From DATGLE01 sp035294325 (lineage in GTDB: Bacteria; Chloroflexota; Ktedonobacteria; Ktedonobacterales; Ktedonobacteraceae): a stretch of DNA of 64,000 nt. The notes under the pieces were generated by a model that made no database searches, was not told the DNA's origin, and saw only the letters and a program-made list of their open reading frames with translations. The position numbers were made by a program, and so were the translations under genes. Location: assembly GCA_035294325.1 (NCBI GenBank), contig DATGLE010000142.1:1-64000 (forward strand), read 5' to 3'. Positions 25,785 through 34,168 of the stretch are shown here, piece after piece (positions within the stretch are counted from its first letter, which is position 1; each line of letters opens with the position of its first letter).

Positions 25785-26891
25785 ATGCATACGCTCCACA
25801 AACAGCAGTCCAGCATCGAAGCCGACAATCGCGAGACAGAGACGACGCTCTCTCCTCTATATCGTCAATGGCCGCAATTGGGCCAGGAACTGGTGGTGCT
25901 GGAACATCTGCCAGCGACCACACCCGATGGGCAGAAGCGGCCATGCTCTGAGCAGGAAAAGCAAGAGCGACAGGCCGCTATTCGTCGTGCGCTCATCAGG
26001 CAAGTGTATCGAGAAGAAGACGTATATTCGCCCGCGCTGCGCTACCTTGCCTTTCTGGTAGTGAAGAAAGGGCGGGCGGGAGTAATCGTGGGGAATCCCT
26101 ATGTGATAGAAAGAAGGGGACGCAAGCGTGAGCTTCCCTATACGGGGTTAGAAGGCTACTACGCGGGTTCGGAACGGACAGCGCAACGCCCCGGCCTGAC
26201 GGCCGAAGAAATTATACAGGAAGAGGCGGGAATTGGAGAAGCGTTGCTGCAATCCCTCAAACACCATGCGATTGAAGAGGATGCCTGGACAGAATTCACG
26301 CATCTGAAACGGATACTGGCCGGGGCAACACCTGACGAAGAAGATCTCCAGACACTGCGAATCCTCTGGGGCACGGTGATCAGCCGCTTACATGTGCGGG
26401 TTTATCAGAACCCGGAATTTGAACTGACGCTCACCGAGCAGATAAAACAGATGGAACAGCTCCTGAGCGGGATGCAAGCACGAACAGAAGAGGAACGCTG
26501 CCTGCGCAGTGCTTTAGAGGAAGAGTGCACCAGGCTGAGACAGAACTATCAGTGTCTGAGTCAGGAGGAGCAAGAGCAGGAGCAGCAGGAGAGACAACGG
26601 CGGGAGCGTATTCGCACAAGCCGATTAGAAGAATTTCACCGTTTTCGGGAAGAGACCTATAAACTGATCCTGGAGCAGGAGAAGGGGCGCTATACACTGG
26701 GCGTACAGGATAGCTCCTTTGAAGGAGCAACTATCACCGAAACAATTGCCCTGCCCGCTATTGCTGATCGAAGGACGTACCCGCCCATCCATGTGCATCT
26801 CGCGCCCAGGCAGGTCGAAGGCTACCTCTTCCTGGCTCAACTGGGAGAACTGGGAGGCGATCCCCTGGTAAGAAGTATGCTGATCTCATGA
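25785..26891 (+). CDS. Uncharacterised coiled-coil protein
   Basis: 368 aa; I do not recognise the family. RBS GGAGG lies 8 nt before ATG 25785. The middle part (about 215-300) is rich in Glu, Gln and Arg with heptad-like spacing (LTEQIKQMEQLLSGMQARTEEERCLRSALEEECTRLRQNY, then EQEQEQQERQRRERIRTSRLEEFHRF), so a long coiled coil is likely. An N-terminal globular part contains GRAGVIVGNPYVIERRGRKRELPYTGLEGYY. The C-terminus looks beta-rich. No membrane helix or signal peptide is seen. A GTGA-box promoter places it in the stress regulon. Confidence 0.7.
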   Translation: MHTLHKQQSSIEADNRETETTLSPLYRQWPQLGQELVVLEHLPATTPDGQKRPCSEQEKQERQAAIRRALIRQVYREEDVYSPALRYLAFLVVKKGRAGVIVGNPYVIERRGRKRELPYTGLEGYYAGSERTAQRPGLTAEEIIQEEAGIGEALLQSLKHHAIEEDAWTEFTHLKRILAGATPDEEDLQTLRILWGTVISRLHVRVYQNPEFELTLTEQIKQMEQLLSGMQARTEEERCLRSALEEECTRLRQNYQCLSQEEQEQEQQERQRRERIRTSRLEEFHRFREETYKLILEQEKGRYTLGVQDSSFEGATITETIALPAIADRRTYPPIHVHLAPRQVEGYLFLAQLGELGGDPLVRSMLIS

Positions 26892-26950
26892 TTATGCGTA
26901 TCCAGGCACAGCGCCAGGCTATGGCACGCCGCTGCCCCCTCCGCTCTACT

Positions 26951-27013
26951 GTGATGCACCTGTGATACAGGGCACCCATTTTTGAGCGCTTTGTGAGCTA
27001 TGCAGCGTACACT
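26951..27013 (+). promoter_or_regulatory. GTGA-box promoter for YbaK-like gene
   Basis: GTGA 26951, GTGA 26962, TTGA 26982, GTGA 26993, -10 TACACT at 27008. Spacing 11-20-11-15, one of two elements with 20 bp in the middle. Confidence 0.8.
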
Positions 27014-27085
27014 CCAGAGTGTAAAATATCTTTTTCTGTGAAATATGAAGATGGGTACAGAGAGCTTCTAACAGGAGGGGAAACG

Positions 27086-27565
27086 ATGCAATGTAGAGAG
27101 CATCTGGAGACTTACCTGCAAGAGCGGCGGATACCTTTCCAGCTCATGCACCATCCCCGGGCGTTGAGCGCTCAGGAAGTGGCCGCAAGCGAACACGTTT
27201 CCGGCCACCGGGTGGCGAAAACCGTGATCGCCTGGGCCGACGAGCACCTGATTATGCTCGTTCTTCCGGCTTCTCTGTGGGTTGATTTTAACCAGGTCCG
27301 AGAGGCGCTGGGAGCGAGAGTGGTTCGTCTGGCGAACGAGCAAGAGTTTAGCGCCCTGTTCGCCGACTGCGAACCTGGCGCCATGCCTCCTTTTGGCAAT
27401 CTATATGGTCTGCCCACCTATATCGATCCTCATCTGAGTGAAGAAAAGGAGATCATCTTTCCTGCGGGGACGCATACCGAGACGATTCAGCTCAAATATG
27501 CCGATTTCGCGCGTCTGGTGCACCCACTGGTCATCCCGATGGCAAGCGCCAGCTCCTTCGTTTGA
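27086..27565 (+). CDS. YbaK/prolyl-tRNA deacylase-like protein
   Basis: 159 aa from ATG 27086 (RBS AGGAGGGG). It shows the YbaK/ProX editing-domain pattern: LQERRIPFQLMHHPRALSAQEVAASEHVSGHRVAKTVIAW, then the VLPASLWVDFNQVREALGARVVRLANEQEF segment and the GAMPPFGNLYGLPTYIDP loop. The family hydrolyses misacylated tRNA (for example Cys- or Ala-tRNA-Pro) or uses similar folds for redox sensing. An earlier in-frame GTG at 26993 is part of the promoter, so it is not the start. It is a single-gene unit ending in a strong hairpin. Confidence 0.85.
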   Translation: MQCREHLETYLQERRIPFQLMHHPRALSAQEVAASEHVSGHRVAKTVIAWADEHLIMLVLPASLWVDFNQVREALGARVVRLANEQEFSALFADCEPGAMPPFGNLYGLPTYIDPHLSEEKEIIFPAGTHTETIQLKYADFARLVHPLVIPMASASSFV

Positions 27566-27574
27566 ATCGGCGCC

Positions 27575-27614
27575 CTGCCCGCAGGCCAGCATGACTGTGC
27601 TGGCCTGCGGGCAG
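27575..27614. terminator. Hairpin between convergent YbaK-like and USP genes
   Basis: 16-bp perfect stem, arms 27575-27590 and 27599-27614 (CTGCCCGCAGGCCAGC and complement), loop 8 nt. It can serve both converging genes. Confidence 0.75.
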
Positions 27615-27677
27615 AGGGATTTTGCTGTTCATAAAGCGCACGCATGGCGGGGCGACGCTTCGTCTCTTCATCCCCTT

Positions 27678-28676
27678 TCAGGAAAGGGTGCTGCCGGAGA
27701 GCGCCGATGCCTCCTCAGGAATACCTGCTGTGAACGGACGCACCACGAGCATAGGCAACGGCGCGCTATCCAGGAGCCGTTCCGTCACACTGCCCATCAG
27801 CAACCGCTGCACGCCACTGCGCCCGTGTGTTGCCATCGCCAGGAAATCATAGCCCGGTCCCTGGCTGGCTCGCTGGAGAATCGCACCTGGCACATCGGAA
27901 CTGATGACAGCCGAGGCGCTGATCTTGAGCGGCAGCGAGGCCAGGGGCTCGTGCTGGATTTTCTGGATCACGCGCTCCAGGTAAAGTTCCGCTCCCTTCC
28001 TGACCTGTTCCGGCATCTCCCCATAGGGATACGCGGCAATGGGACCATCCCCGCCGCTGGCACGACTGTTGACGATGCTGAGCAAGTGAAGTTCAGCTCG
28101 CCCGGGCGCCGCCAGAGCCGTGACCAGGGAGGCGGCCGGCGCGAGCGCGCATTCCGCTCTCTCCGATCCATCCAGGGGCACCAGAGCACGCCAGACATGC
28201 CGCGAATCAGGCGCAGGTGATATCGCCGCTTGCCCATCCAGGACCAGCACCGGGACAGGGCTACGACGCACGGCCTGGTGCACTACACTCCTCAAGATCC
28301 AGCGCGTCCACCCTGTTTCTCCATGATGGGCCATGACGATGAGATCCACCTGCTCTATCCTGGCCGCAGTGAAGATGGCCGGAGCGATGTCTCCAGGCTC
28401 GATATCTGCTATCACTGGCAGTCCCTTCAACTCCTGGCTAGAGGCTTCAACAACCTGCTGGAGATAGGTGGAAGCCTCGGCGAGATGCTTCTCAAAAGGA
28501 GTGGAGGGCACCGCCACGTCGGGTTCGCTTCCATAAATGCCAACGCTCCTTGGAGGGTGAATGACGCGAACAAACACCAGCGATCCTTGCGTGGCCCGGG
28601 CAATGCGGGCCGCGAAGGGGATCGCCTGTTCGGCCCGCTGTGAACCGTCCAGAGGAACGAGGATACGCTCAAACAT
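27678..28676 (-). CDS. Two-domain universal stress protein
   Basis: 332 aa. Domain 1 MFERILVPLDGSQRAEQAIPFAARIARATQ ending MAHHGETGWTRWILRSVVHQAVRRSPVPVLVL. Domain 2 WRALVPLDGSERAECALAPAASLV ending ATHGRSGVQRLLMGSVTERLLDSAPLPMLVV with a full ATP-loop signature. Single-gene unit, divergent from the phosphofructokinase gene; each has its own GTGA-box element. Confidence 0.9.
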   Translation of the reverse strand: MFERILVPLDGSQRAEQAIPFAARIARATQGSLVFVRVIHPPRSVGIYGSEPDVAVPSTPFEKHLAEASTYLQQVVEASSQELKGLPVIADIEPGDIAPAIFTAARIEQVDLIVMAHHGETGWTRWILRSVVHQAVRRSPVPVLVLDGQAAISPAPDSRHVWRALVPLDGSERAECALAPAASLVTALAAPGRAELHLLSIVNSRASGGDGPIAAYPYGEMPEQVRKGAELYLERVIQKIQHEPLASLPLKISASAVISSDVPGAILQRASQGPGYDFLAMATHGRSGVQRLLMGSVTERLLDSAPLPMLVVRPFTAGIPEEASALSGSTLS

Positions 28677-28774
28677 GATGGTCTTATCTCCTCTCTCTCC
28701 CTGCCTTCGCGCCTCGCGGAGAACAGAGACTTCTTCTTTACATCAAGGGATCATATCGGATCCTTACTTAATTT

Positions 28775-28838
28775 ATTCTGGCCTGATGACCTCTCAAATT
28801 GATCACAACTGCGCCACAAATACTCTCAACTGGAGCAC
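28775..28838 (-). promoter_or_regulatory. GTGA-box promoter for USP 27678-28676
   Basis: Minus strand: GTGC 28838, GAGA 28827, GTGA 28806, GAGA 28795, -10 CAGAAT at 28780. Spacing 11-21-11-15; the most degenerate member, but in exact register. Confidence 0.6.
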
Positions 28839-28908
28839 AATCCAGAGGCATGTCTTTATGGCTATCGCTCTGCCCTTCTCTCTTTCGAACATGCAGAGCT
28901 ATTCACCT

Positions 28909-28972
28909 GTGATCGTTTTGTGTGGAAGAGTCGCTGCATTGTGATCATCCTGTGAAAGCTGGATTCTATAAT
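28909..28972 (+). promoter_or_regulatory. GTGA-box promoter for phosphofructokinase
   Basis: GTGA 28909, GTGT 28920, GTGA 28941, GTGA 28952, -10 TATAAT (perfect consensus) at 28967. Spacing 11-21-11-15. Confidence 0.88.
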
Positions 28973-29067
28973 CCCCGGAAAGGAATATGAAATGGCAATG
29001 AAGAGACTGAAGCAGGGGCGCTCTCCTGCCCATCGCTTCTCATTCACATAGAGAAAGGGAATCTGCT

Positions 29068-30282
29068 ATGCCAGGACAGCTCCAACGTCCGGTCAAAGCG
29101 CTTGGCATCCTGACCGGTGGCGGTGATGTACCAGGTCTGAATGCGGCCATCAAAGCGCTCGTCTACCGGGCAAGCTCTATGGACATCAGCATGATGGGTA
29201 TTCTTTCCGGCTGGGAAGGTATCACCTATCTCAATCGAGACCGGGGACGCGAGGCATTGATCTTTCGCGAAGACGACCCTAACACCTGGAGAGGCGGATA
29301 TCTGAGGCCACTCCATCGACTGAACACGCGCACAATTGATCGCAGCGGGGGCACCATCCTGCACTCGACCCGCACCAATCCTGCCAGGATACGTGTGAAG
29401 GATCTTCCTCCCCATTTGCAGCGCTATGCCCGGGGGCACGCTCCGAACGACCAGGTTGACCTGACCGATGAGGTCCTCGCCAATATCGAGTTCCTGGGGC
29501 TGGATGGGCTGGTGGTTATTGGCGGCGATGACACCCTCAGCTATGGAGCTGTGCTGGCTGAGAGAGGCGTGCCGATCTGGGGCATTCCAAAGACGATGGA
29601 CAATGACGTTCCCGGCACTGATTACTGCATTGGCTTCCAGACGGCCATTAACCGCGCCAGCGAGTTCATTACCCGGATGCGTTCCACGGCTGGTTCACAT
29701 AGCGAAACGGTGCTCTTTCGCCTGTTTGGCCGGGACGCCGGGTTCACGGCATTCGAAACGGCGGTGGTGACATGGGCGGATCGCCTGCTGATCCCAGAGG
29801 TGCCTGCCGATGTCGATACCCTGGCCGAGCTGGTCATCCAGGACCGCAACAACCCGCAGCACTATTCTATTGTGGTGCTTTCGGAGGGGGCAAACCTGAA
29901 TATGCCTGTTCCCGAGGTCGGGCCGCCCGATCCTTACGGCCATCGCAAGAAAATAAATATTGCCGAGCTTCTGGCCGATCAGTTGAGCATACGCGTGCCC
30001 CATGTGCGCTTCCTTCCGGTTGACCTGACCTACTTTCTGCGCAGTGGCGAACCAGACGTTTACGACAAACACATGGCGATCTACTACGCTAACCTGATTA
30101 TGAGCGCGGTTGCCGACGGGATGCACGGGATCATGGCGGCGCATCGCGATGGAGAATTTATCTCCACTGATGTGCCCGGCAAAGACCTGCCCCCCCGCCG
30201 GGTGAATCCTATCGATTACCACCCGACACGCTACCGTCCGCGTTTCGAGCACATCAAAGGAGTCTACCGACCGGCACGGTGA
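29068..30282 (+). CDS. 6-phosphofructokinase, PPi-dependent type by motif
   Basis: PfkA-fold kinase of 404 aa that phosphorylates fructose 6-phosphate. The donor-site motif is GGDD (152-155) and the catalytic loop is PKTMDND (174-180). In ATP enzymes these are GGDG and PGTIDND, so the Asp and Lys found here favour pyrophosphate as donor. N-terminal LGILTGGGDVPGLNAAI is typical. It stands alone between two long inverted features and has a GTGA-box promoter with a perfect TATAAT. A PPi-using glycolytic step would save ATP under energy limitation. Confidence 0.87.
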   Translation: MPGQLQRPVKALGILTGGGDVPGLNAAIKALVYRASSMDISMMGILSGWEGITYLNRDRGREALIFREDDPNTWRGGYLRPLHRLNTRTIDRSGGTILHSTRTNPARIRVKDLPPHLQRYARGHAPNDQVDLTDEVLANIEFLGLDGLVVIGGDDTLSYGAVLAERGVPIWGIPKTMDNDVPGTDYCIGFQTAINRASEFITRMRSTAGSHSETVLFRLFGRDAGFTAFETAVVTWADRLLIPEVPADVDTLAELVIQDRNNPQHYSIVVLSEGANLNMPVPEVGPPDPYGHRKKINIAELLADQLSIRVPHVRFLPVDLTYFLRSGEPDVYDKHMAIYYANLIMSAVADGMHGIMAAHRDGEFISTDVPGKDLPPRRVNPIDYHPTRYRPRFEHIKGVYRPAR

Positions 30283-30295
30283 AGGTCAGAATGCT

Positions 30296-30358
30296 GGCAG
30301 CAAAGTATCCCGCCCGGCTGACGACTGTGCCGTCAGCCGGGCGGGATACTTTGCTGCC
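30296..30358. terminator. 28-bp perfect stem after phosphofructokinase
   Basis: Arms 30296-30323 and 30331-30358 are exact complements, loop of 7 nt. It lies between converging phosphofructokinase and USP genes. No T-run; terminator or transcript-stabilising structure. Confidence 0.75.
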
Positions 30359-30443
30359 ACCCGGTGCCCGCGCCGTGCTCGCAGTCGGCAGAAACGTACT
30401 CGATCCTTTCACCTGCGTGCGCCCTCTCCTCTGAACTTTCTTG

Positions 30444-31514
30444 TCAGGGAAGATTGGTCATGGCCGGCATCCCGGCATCTGCTGGCCTTCTCTGCTGCTC
30501 GGTGCTGCCACCCTCGCGGGCCTCCTGGGATTGCTCCCTTTGCCGCTCAGGCCGCAGGATCAGCAGTGGCAACCGCGTATGCTCCAGCACGCGCTCCGTG
30601 ATACTACCCAGCGCCCAGCGCTCCAGGCCGCCCCGGCCATGCGTTGCCATGGCAATCACATCACAGGCCAGACTTTGATCCTCCGGCGCATCCTTGCCAA
30701 ACTTCCCACATTCCGCGGCCCGAATCAGTGCGCCAGCGACATCTTCATCGACAATGAGTGACGAGTTGACCTCAAGCTGAATACCGGATGGCACGCTCTC
30801 CCGCATGCGTTTCTCGACGGTCCCGAGGTAGGTCTGTGCATCCGCCTGGATCCTGGCCCTGGCCGCTGCCATCTGCTCGTCGCGAGGCTGCCGGCTCATC
30901 CAGGGGAGGGAGAGCACCAGGACCAGGTGCAGTCGGCCAGCAAGCGGCGCCGATAAAGCGGTGGCGAGCATGGCCGCCGGGGCCAGCGCGGCCTCTGCCA
31001 GTTCGGAGCCATCCAGCGGCACCATGAAGCGCACGGGACGCATCCCTTCCGGGTGCAGACTGGTGGGAATGCCCGCGCCTTCCCTCAGGATAAGCACGGG
31101 GATCGCGCTCTGGCGCGCCACTTTCTGCGCCACGCTGCCCAGCAGCCAGCGTGTGACTCCGCTATAGCCGTGGCTACACAGGACGATGAGATCGGCCTTG
31201 CGCGCCATGGCGACAGAGCGGATGGTCCGCGCCGGAACGCCCTCTGCCACTTCTATCTCGGTAGTTATCCCTTCCAGCCCCTTTGAGGCAGCGCATTGCT
31301 CCAGGTACTGGGTGATAGCGACACGCTCAGCAGCGATGTCTTCCGGCAGAATCATGGGTGCCCCTGTCGTCTGCCAGGCAAAATCAAGGGAGGTGGTGTC
31401 TACCTGCAATAAGATCACGGACCCCCCACCAGCACGAGCGATCTGCGCGGCAACAGGAATGGCCTGCTCGGCACGCGCCGATCCATCCAGTGGCACTAAA
31501 ATCCTTCGAAACAT
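30444..31514 (-). CDS. Two-domain universal stress protein
   Basis: 356 aa from ATG 31514 (GAAAGGAG upstream; the open frame extends further but lacks an RBS). Domain 1 MFRRILVPLDGSARAEQAIPVAAQIARAGG ending LCSHGYSGVTRWLLGSVAQKVARQSAIPVLIL. Domain 2 VRFMVPLDGSELAEAALAPAAMLATAL ending ATHGRGGLERWALGSITERVLEHTRLPLLIL. A polar tail of about 30 residues rich in Gln, Glu and Arg follows. Its promoter has all four boxes perfect. Confidence 0.9.
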   Translation of the reverse strand: MFRRILVPLDGSARAEQAIPVAAQIARAGGGSVILLQVDTTSLDFAWQTTGAPMILPEDIAAERVAITQYLEQCAASKGLEGITTEIEVAEGVPARTIRSVAMARKADLIVLCSHGYSGVTRWLLGSVAQKVARQSAIPVLILREGAGIPTSLHPEGMRPVRFMVPLDGSELAEAALAPAAMLATALSAPLAGRLHLVLVLSLPWMSRQPRDEQMAAARARIQADAQTYLGTVEKRMRESVPSGIQLEVNSSLIVDEDVAGALIRAAECGKFGKDAPEDQSLACDVIAMATHGRGGLERWALGSITERVLEHTRLPLLILRPERQREQSQEAREGGSTEQQRRPADAGMPAMTNLP

Positions 31515-31607
31515 AGCAAAACTCCTTTCGTTGAGCAGCCCGCTCCCGTTTGCTCTCCAGCTTCTTCTGGGAGGGAAGATCTCTGCTGCAACCAATGCTC
31601 TCTCCCG

Positions 31608-31671
31608 AGTGTATGGTGAGGATCTCACTATGCCATCACAGGCCCGGTCAGCAAGATCACATTACGATCAC
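31608..31671 (-). promoter_or_regulatory. GTGA-box promoter for USP 30444-31514, perfect boxes
   Basis: Minus strand: GTGA at 31671, 31660, 31639 and 31628, -10 TACACT at 31613. Spacing 11-21-11-15 with all four boxes exact. Confidence 0.92.
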
Positions 31672-31711
31672 TGTTTTTCTGATGGGCCTCTCTCCCCTCC
31701 GTCGAACCAAT

Positions 31712-31747
31712 AGGAGAGGAACCGGGATCTTGCCCGGTTCCTCTCCT
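31712..31747. repeat. Inverted repeat upstream of USP promoter
   Basis: 15-bp perfect stem, arms 31712-31726 and 31733-31747 (AGGAGAGGAACCGGG and complement), loop 6 nt. It may terminate leftward transcription from the lectin-remnant side. Confidence 0.65.
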
Positions 31748-31776
31748 GCTACCAGTCTGATCCTCCATCAGAGGCG

Positions 31777-31944
31777 CTAGACCAGGACATAGCCACCTTG
31801 ATACTCGAAGCTCCTGGGACCGGGACCCCAGCGCGAGCCATTCCACCACTGATGATAGACCGCGTGGTCGCTGCCAACGACGAAGGTATCGATGCGATCA
31901 TCAGCGCTACGCGCATAAACTTTGACATGCAGGAGAATCCTTTC
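31777..31944 (-). pseudogene. PLL-like lectin/sialidase-type repeat remnant
   Basis: A minus-strand frame open between stops (31945-31947 and 31777-31779) reads VYARSADDRIDTFVVGSDHAVYHQWWNGSRWGPGPRSFEYQGGYVLV, the pattern of one blade of PLL-type beta-propeller lectins (DxFVxGxDxAxYHxWWNG). No start codon or RBS is present. It is a fragment of a lost surface or secreted carbohydrate-binding protein. Confidence 0.55.
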
Positions 31945-32272
31945 TTAACAGCCTACCACGAGCAGCAGGAGCGGTTATTGGGAGAGGAGCGCTCCTGCTG
32001 CTGCCGGTATGCATTTTTCGGAGTCGCTGACGTACTCCATCATACAAAGGCCCCGATGAGAGCGCCATTGCCCTCAACTGATGTGAACGACTCCTCAATA
32101 GAAAGCTTAAGCGCTTGCTTGTACAATATCATCACATTTACACCATAAGTTATCACAGAATTATCACAATTATTACTTTTTGAATCACATCCGATATTAA
32201 GTATTCAATAAATTTGATCGACTGAATTTGCTGATTTCTCTATGCAAGCTCCTCATCAATGAAAGAATTTCT

Positions 32273-32336
32273 GTGCGGTGAACGTGATGGAATTCCCGTG
32301 CCCCGTGATCTGCCTGTGAAGTCACAGGTGTATCCT
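32273..32336 (+). promoter_or_regulatory. GTGA-box promoter for DUF4389 protein
   Basis: GTGC 32273, GTGA 32284, GTGA 32305, GTGA 32316, -10 TATCCT at 32331. Spacing 11-21-11-15. Confidence 0.85.
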
Positions 32337-32381
32337 CTAAAAAGGAGTCTTGTATACAGTAGTTTGATAAGGAGCGAGGCA

Positions 32382-33017
32382 ATGCAACAAACGACGTATC
32401 CTGTTGAGTTTTCAGTCAGCTACCCGGACCGGGAGCTAGACCGGCTGACCACGTTGTTTCGCATCTTCATGGTCATCCCTATTGCTATTGTGCTGGGAGC
32501 CGTGGCCGGGGGAACCTGGCAGTGGACGACAGTTGATGGTAGAACCGCTGTAACTATTGCGGGTGCGGGCGGGCTGCTGTTCCTGGCCCCCTTGCTGATG
32601 ATTCTGTTCCGGCAGAAGTATCCGCGCTGGTGGTTTAACTGGAACCTGGAGTTACTGCGCTTCGCCAACCGCGTCTCGGTCTATCTTGCATTGATGGATG
32701 ACCGCTATCCGTCCACGGACGAGAAGCAATCGGTCTACCTGGACTTTCCCTATCCCGATGTGCCCCGGGAATTGAACCGGTGGCTGCCCCTGGTGAAGTG
32801 GTTTCTGGCGATCCCGCACGTCATCGTGCTCGCCTTTCTGGATATTGCCGTCTTTGTGGTCGTCATCGTCGCCTGGTTCGCCATCCTGTTCAGCGGACAC
32901 TATCCCAAAGGGCTGTTCGATTTTGTGGAAGGCGTCATGCGCTGGCACAACCGGGTGATCGCTTATGCGATTATCCTGGTTACTGATCGGTATCCGCCGT
33001 TCCGGTTGGGCGTATAA
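32382..33017 (+). CDS. DUF4389-type membrane protein
   Basis: 211 aa from ATG 32382 (AAGGAG upstream); the longer open frame would place the promoter inside the gene. Hydrophobic helices at about 25-45, 60-80, 130-160. Typical DUF4389 marks are YPVEFSVSYPDRELDRLTTLFRIFMVIPI at the N-terminus, YPRWWFNWNLELLRFANRVSVYLALM, DDRYPSTDE and the repeated GLFDFVEGVMRWHNRVIAYAIILVTDRYPPF. Function is unknown in the family. Its GTGA-box promoter places it in the stress regulon. Confidence 0.82.
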   Translation: MQQTTYPVEFSVSYPDRELDRLTTLFRIFMVIPIAIVLGAVAGGTWQWTTVDGRTAVTIAGAGGLLFLAPLLMILFRQKYPRWWFNWNLELLRFANRVSVYLALMDDRYPSTDEKQSVYLDFPYPDVPRELNRWLPLVKWFLAIPHVIVLAFLDIAVFVVVIVAWFAILFSGHYPKGLFDFVEGVMRWHNRVIAYAIILVTDRYPPFRLGV

Positions 33018-33084
33018 AAGTACGTCTATCTCATTTCTGACCTTAATGAATTCTGAATCACTGCCTTCCAATGGGAAGGCAATG

Positions 33085-33483
33085 TCACATAGTCTGCTCA
33101 GGATACAATTCCTCCCGGCTGAGATTTCTCTGCTCCAGCGCGGCCTCATCCTTTACGCAGCGCGCCGCCCAGGGAATAGCCTCCAGGCGTGCTTCCGGAA
33201 TCGGCTGCCCGCATGCAATGCAGCGCCCATAACTGCCATCCTCGAGACGCTGTAAGGCGGCCTGGACCTCTGTGAGAAGCGCCTGTTCATTTACCAGCAG
33301 CGACTGCTCCTGCTGGGTTTCGAGAAAATCCACAGCTGCCTCTTCAAAGTCGCGTGGCCCTTCATTCGCCTCTACCGGCCCTACCGGCGTGGGATGCGCC
33401 TCGGTCAGTCCGGCAATTTGCCGCAGCAGGCGCTCCCTTTTCTCCTCCAGTCGCTTTTTCATACGCAGTAGATCAATGGTCAT
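33085..33483 (-). CDS. TraR/DksA-family zinc-finger protein with three cysteines
   Basis: 132 aa from ATG 33483 (GAAAGGAG upstream). An N-terminal coiled coil (LLRMKKRLEEKRERLLRQIAGL) precedes the DksA-type finger GRCIACGQPIPEARLEAIPWAARCVKD. Cys ligands C88, C91 and C109 are present, but the fourth position is D112 instead of Cys. DksA/TraR proteins bind the RNA polymerase secondary channel and adjust transcription under stress. It has its own GTGA-box promoter, divergent from the next gene. Confidence 0.83.
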   Translation of the reverse strand: MTIDLLRMKKRLEEKRERLLRQIAGLTEAHPTPVGPVEANEGPRDFEEAAVDFLETQQEQSLLVNEQALLTEVQAALQRLEDGSYGRCIACGQPIPEARLEAIPWAARCVKDEAALEQRNLSREELYPEQTM

Positions 33484-33543
33484 CGTTACAGCTCCTTTCT
33501 CTCCGGCCTCGACATCATCTCCGTTTTCGCACTTTCCAACGAG

Positions 33544-33607
33544 AGCATACATTGCAGGCATCACGATCCCGTCTCTGCATGGAGTCTGAACCGCACAAAG
33601 TCATCAC
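33544..33607 (-). promoter_or_regulatory. GTGA-box promoter for TraR/DksA-like gene
   Basis: Minus strand: GTGA 33607, GTGC 33596, GAGA 33575, GTGA 33564, -10 TATGCT at 33549. Spacing 11-21-11-15. Confidence 0.8.
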
Positions 33608-33679
33608 AGCAGCGCAATTAGATAATTTTCTTACCTCCCGAGTGCTGTCACGTCCCCGGGGCCGTCTCCGGAGAACTCT

Positions 33680-33743
33680 GTGACGCCACTGTGAGAAGTA
33701 CGGGGGCACCCGTGATGGACACGTGACCTGCCCGATTAATACT
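33680..33743 (+). promoter_or_regulatory. GTGA-box promoter for 84-aa protein, perfect boxes
   Basis: GTGA at 33680, 33691, 33712 and 33723, -10 AATACT at 33738. Spacing 11-21-11-15. Confidence 0.88.
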
Positions 33744-33844
33744 TTTCCTTAGAGTCGCCTCTCTAAACAGGAGAAATTGAGGCGTGCACGAAAGCATTGT
33801 TTACGTCCCTCTATTTATCAGTCATCTTCAAGGAGGAGATACGT

Positions 33845-34099
33845 ATGTTCAATGAGCTAGAAGAGTTTCTTATCTGGCACGCAGGCGAGATGGCCCCGGC
33901 TGGTACCTATGTCCGCGTCGATGATCGATCTTATCGGCGGGTGACGCTCTCTGAAGAAGGTCTCCTTCCCGCATCCTTTGATGGGCATGTGGCTCTCTAT
34001 CGCGCGCTTGCCAGCATTTCTGCGCCAGGCATCGCAAGGAACGTGCCTGCTGCCTGGCGCAGTCCCCGACCCCTGATCTCTAGGGGCGAGGGCGCATAA
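33845..34099 (+). CDS. Small hypothetical protein (84 aa)
   Basis: ATG 33845 has AAGGAGGAG 6-14 nt upstream. The protein begins MFNELEEFLIWHAGEMAPAGTYVRVDDRSYRRVTLSEEGLLPASFDGHVALYRAL and ends in a basic tail. Residues 10-60 look like a small folded unit. No membrane segment or known motif is seen. I do not recognise it. Strong RBS and a perfect GTGA-box promoter argue that it is a real, regulated gene. Confidence 0.7.
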   Translation: MFNELEEFLIWHAGEMAPAGTYVRVDDRSYRRVTLSEEGLLPASFDGHVALYRALASISAPGIARNVPAAWRSPRPLISRGEGA

Positions 34100-34137
34100 T
34101 GAGGCAGAAATAATTCGTGTCGTTTACCTGACGGATG

Positions 34138-34163
34138 ATGAGATGGAGCGCGCTCCATCTCAT
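34138..34163. terminator. 26-bp perfect palindrome after 84-aa gene
   Basis: Arms 34138-34150 and 34151-34163 (ATGAGATGGAGCG and complement), no loop. Likely terminator of the 84-aa gene, just upstream of the next GTGA-box element. Confidence 0.65.
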
Positions 34164-34168
34164 AGCAT

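Noticed and set aside
31798..32148. 116-codon plus-strand frame opposite the lectin remnant
   Set aside because: Its first third is the antisense of the lectin-like frame, which has the real protein pattern; no RBS.
32132..32188. Cluster of four TCAC boxes pointing left (32132-32188)
   Set aside because: Spacings of 21, 11 and 21 bp partly match the element, but one box and the -10 (only GTAAAT) do not, and the only gene to the left is the lectin remnant. It may be a decayed promoter.
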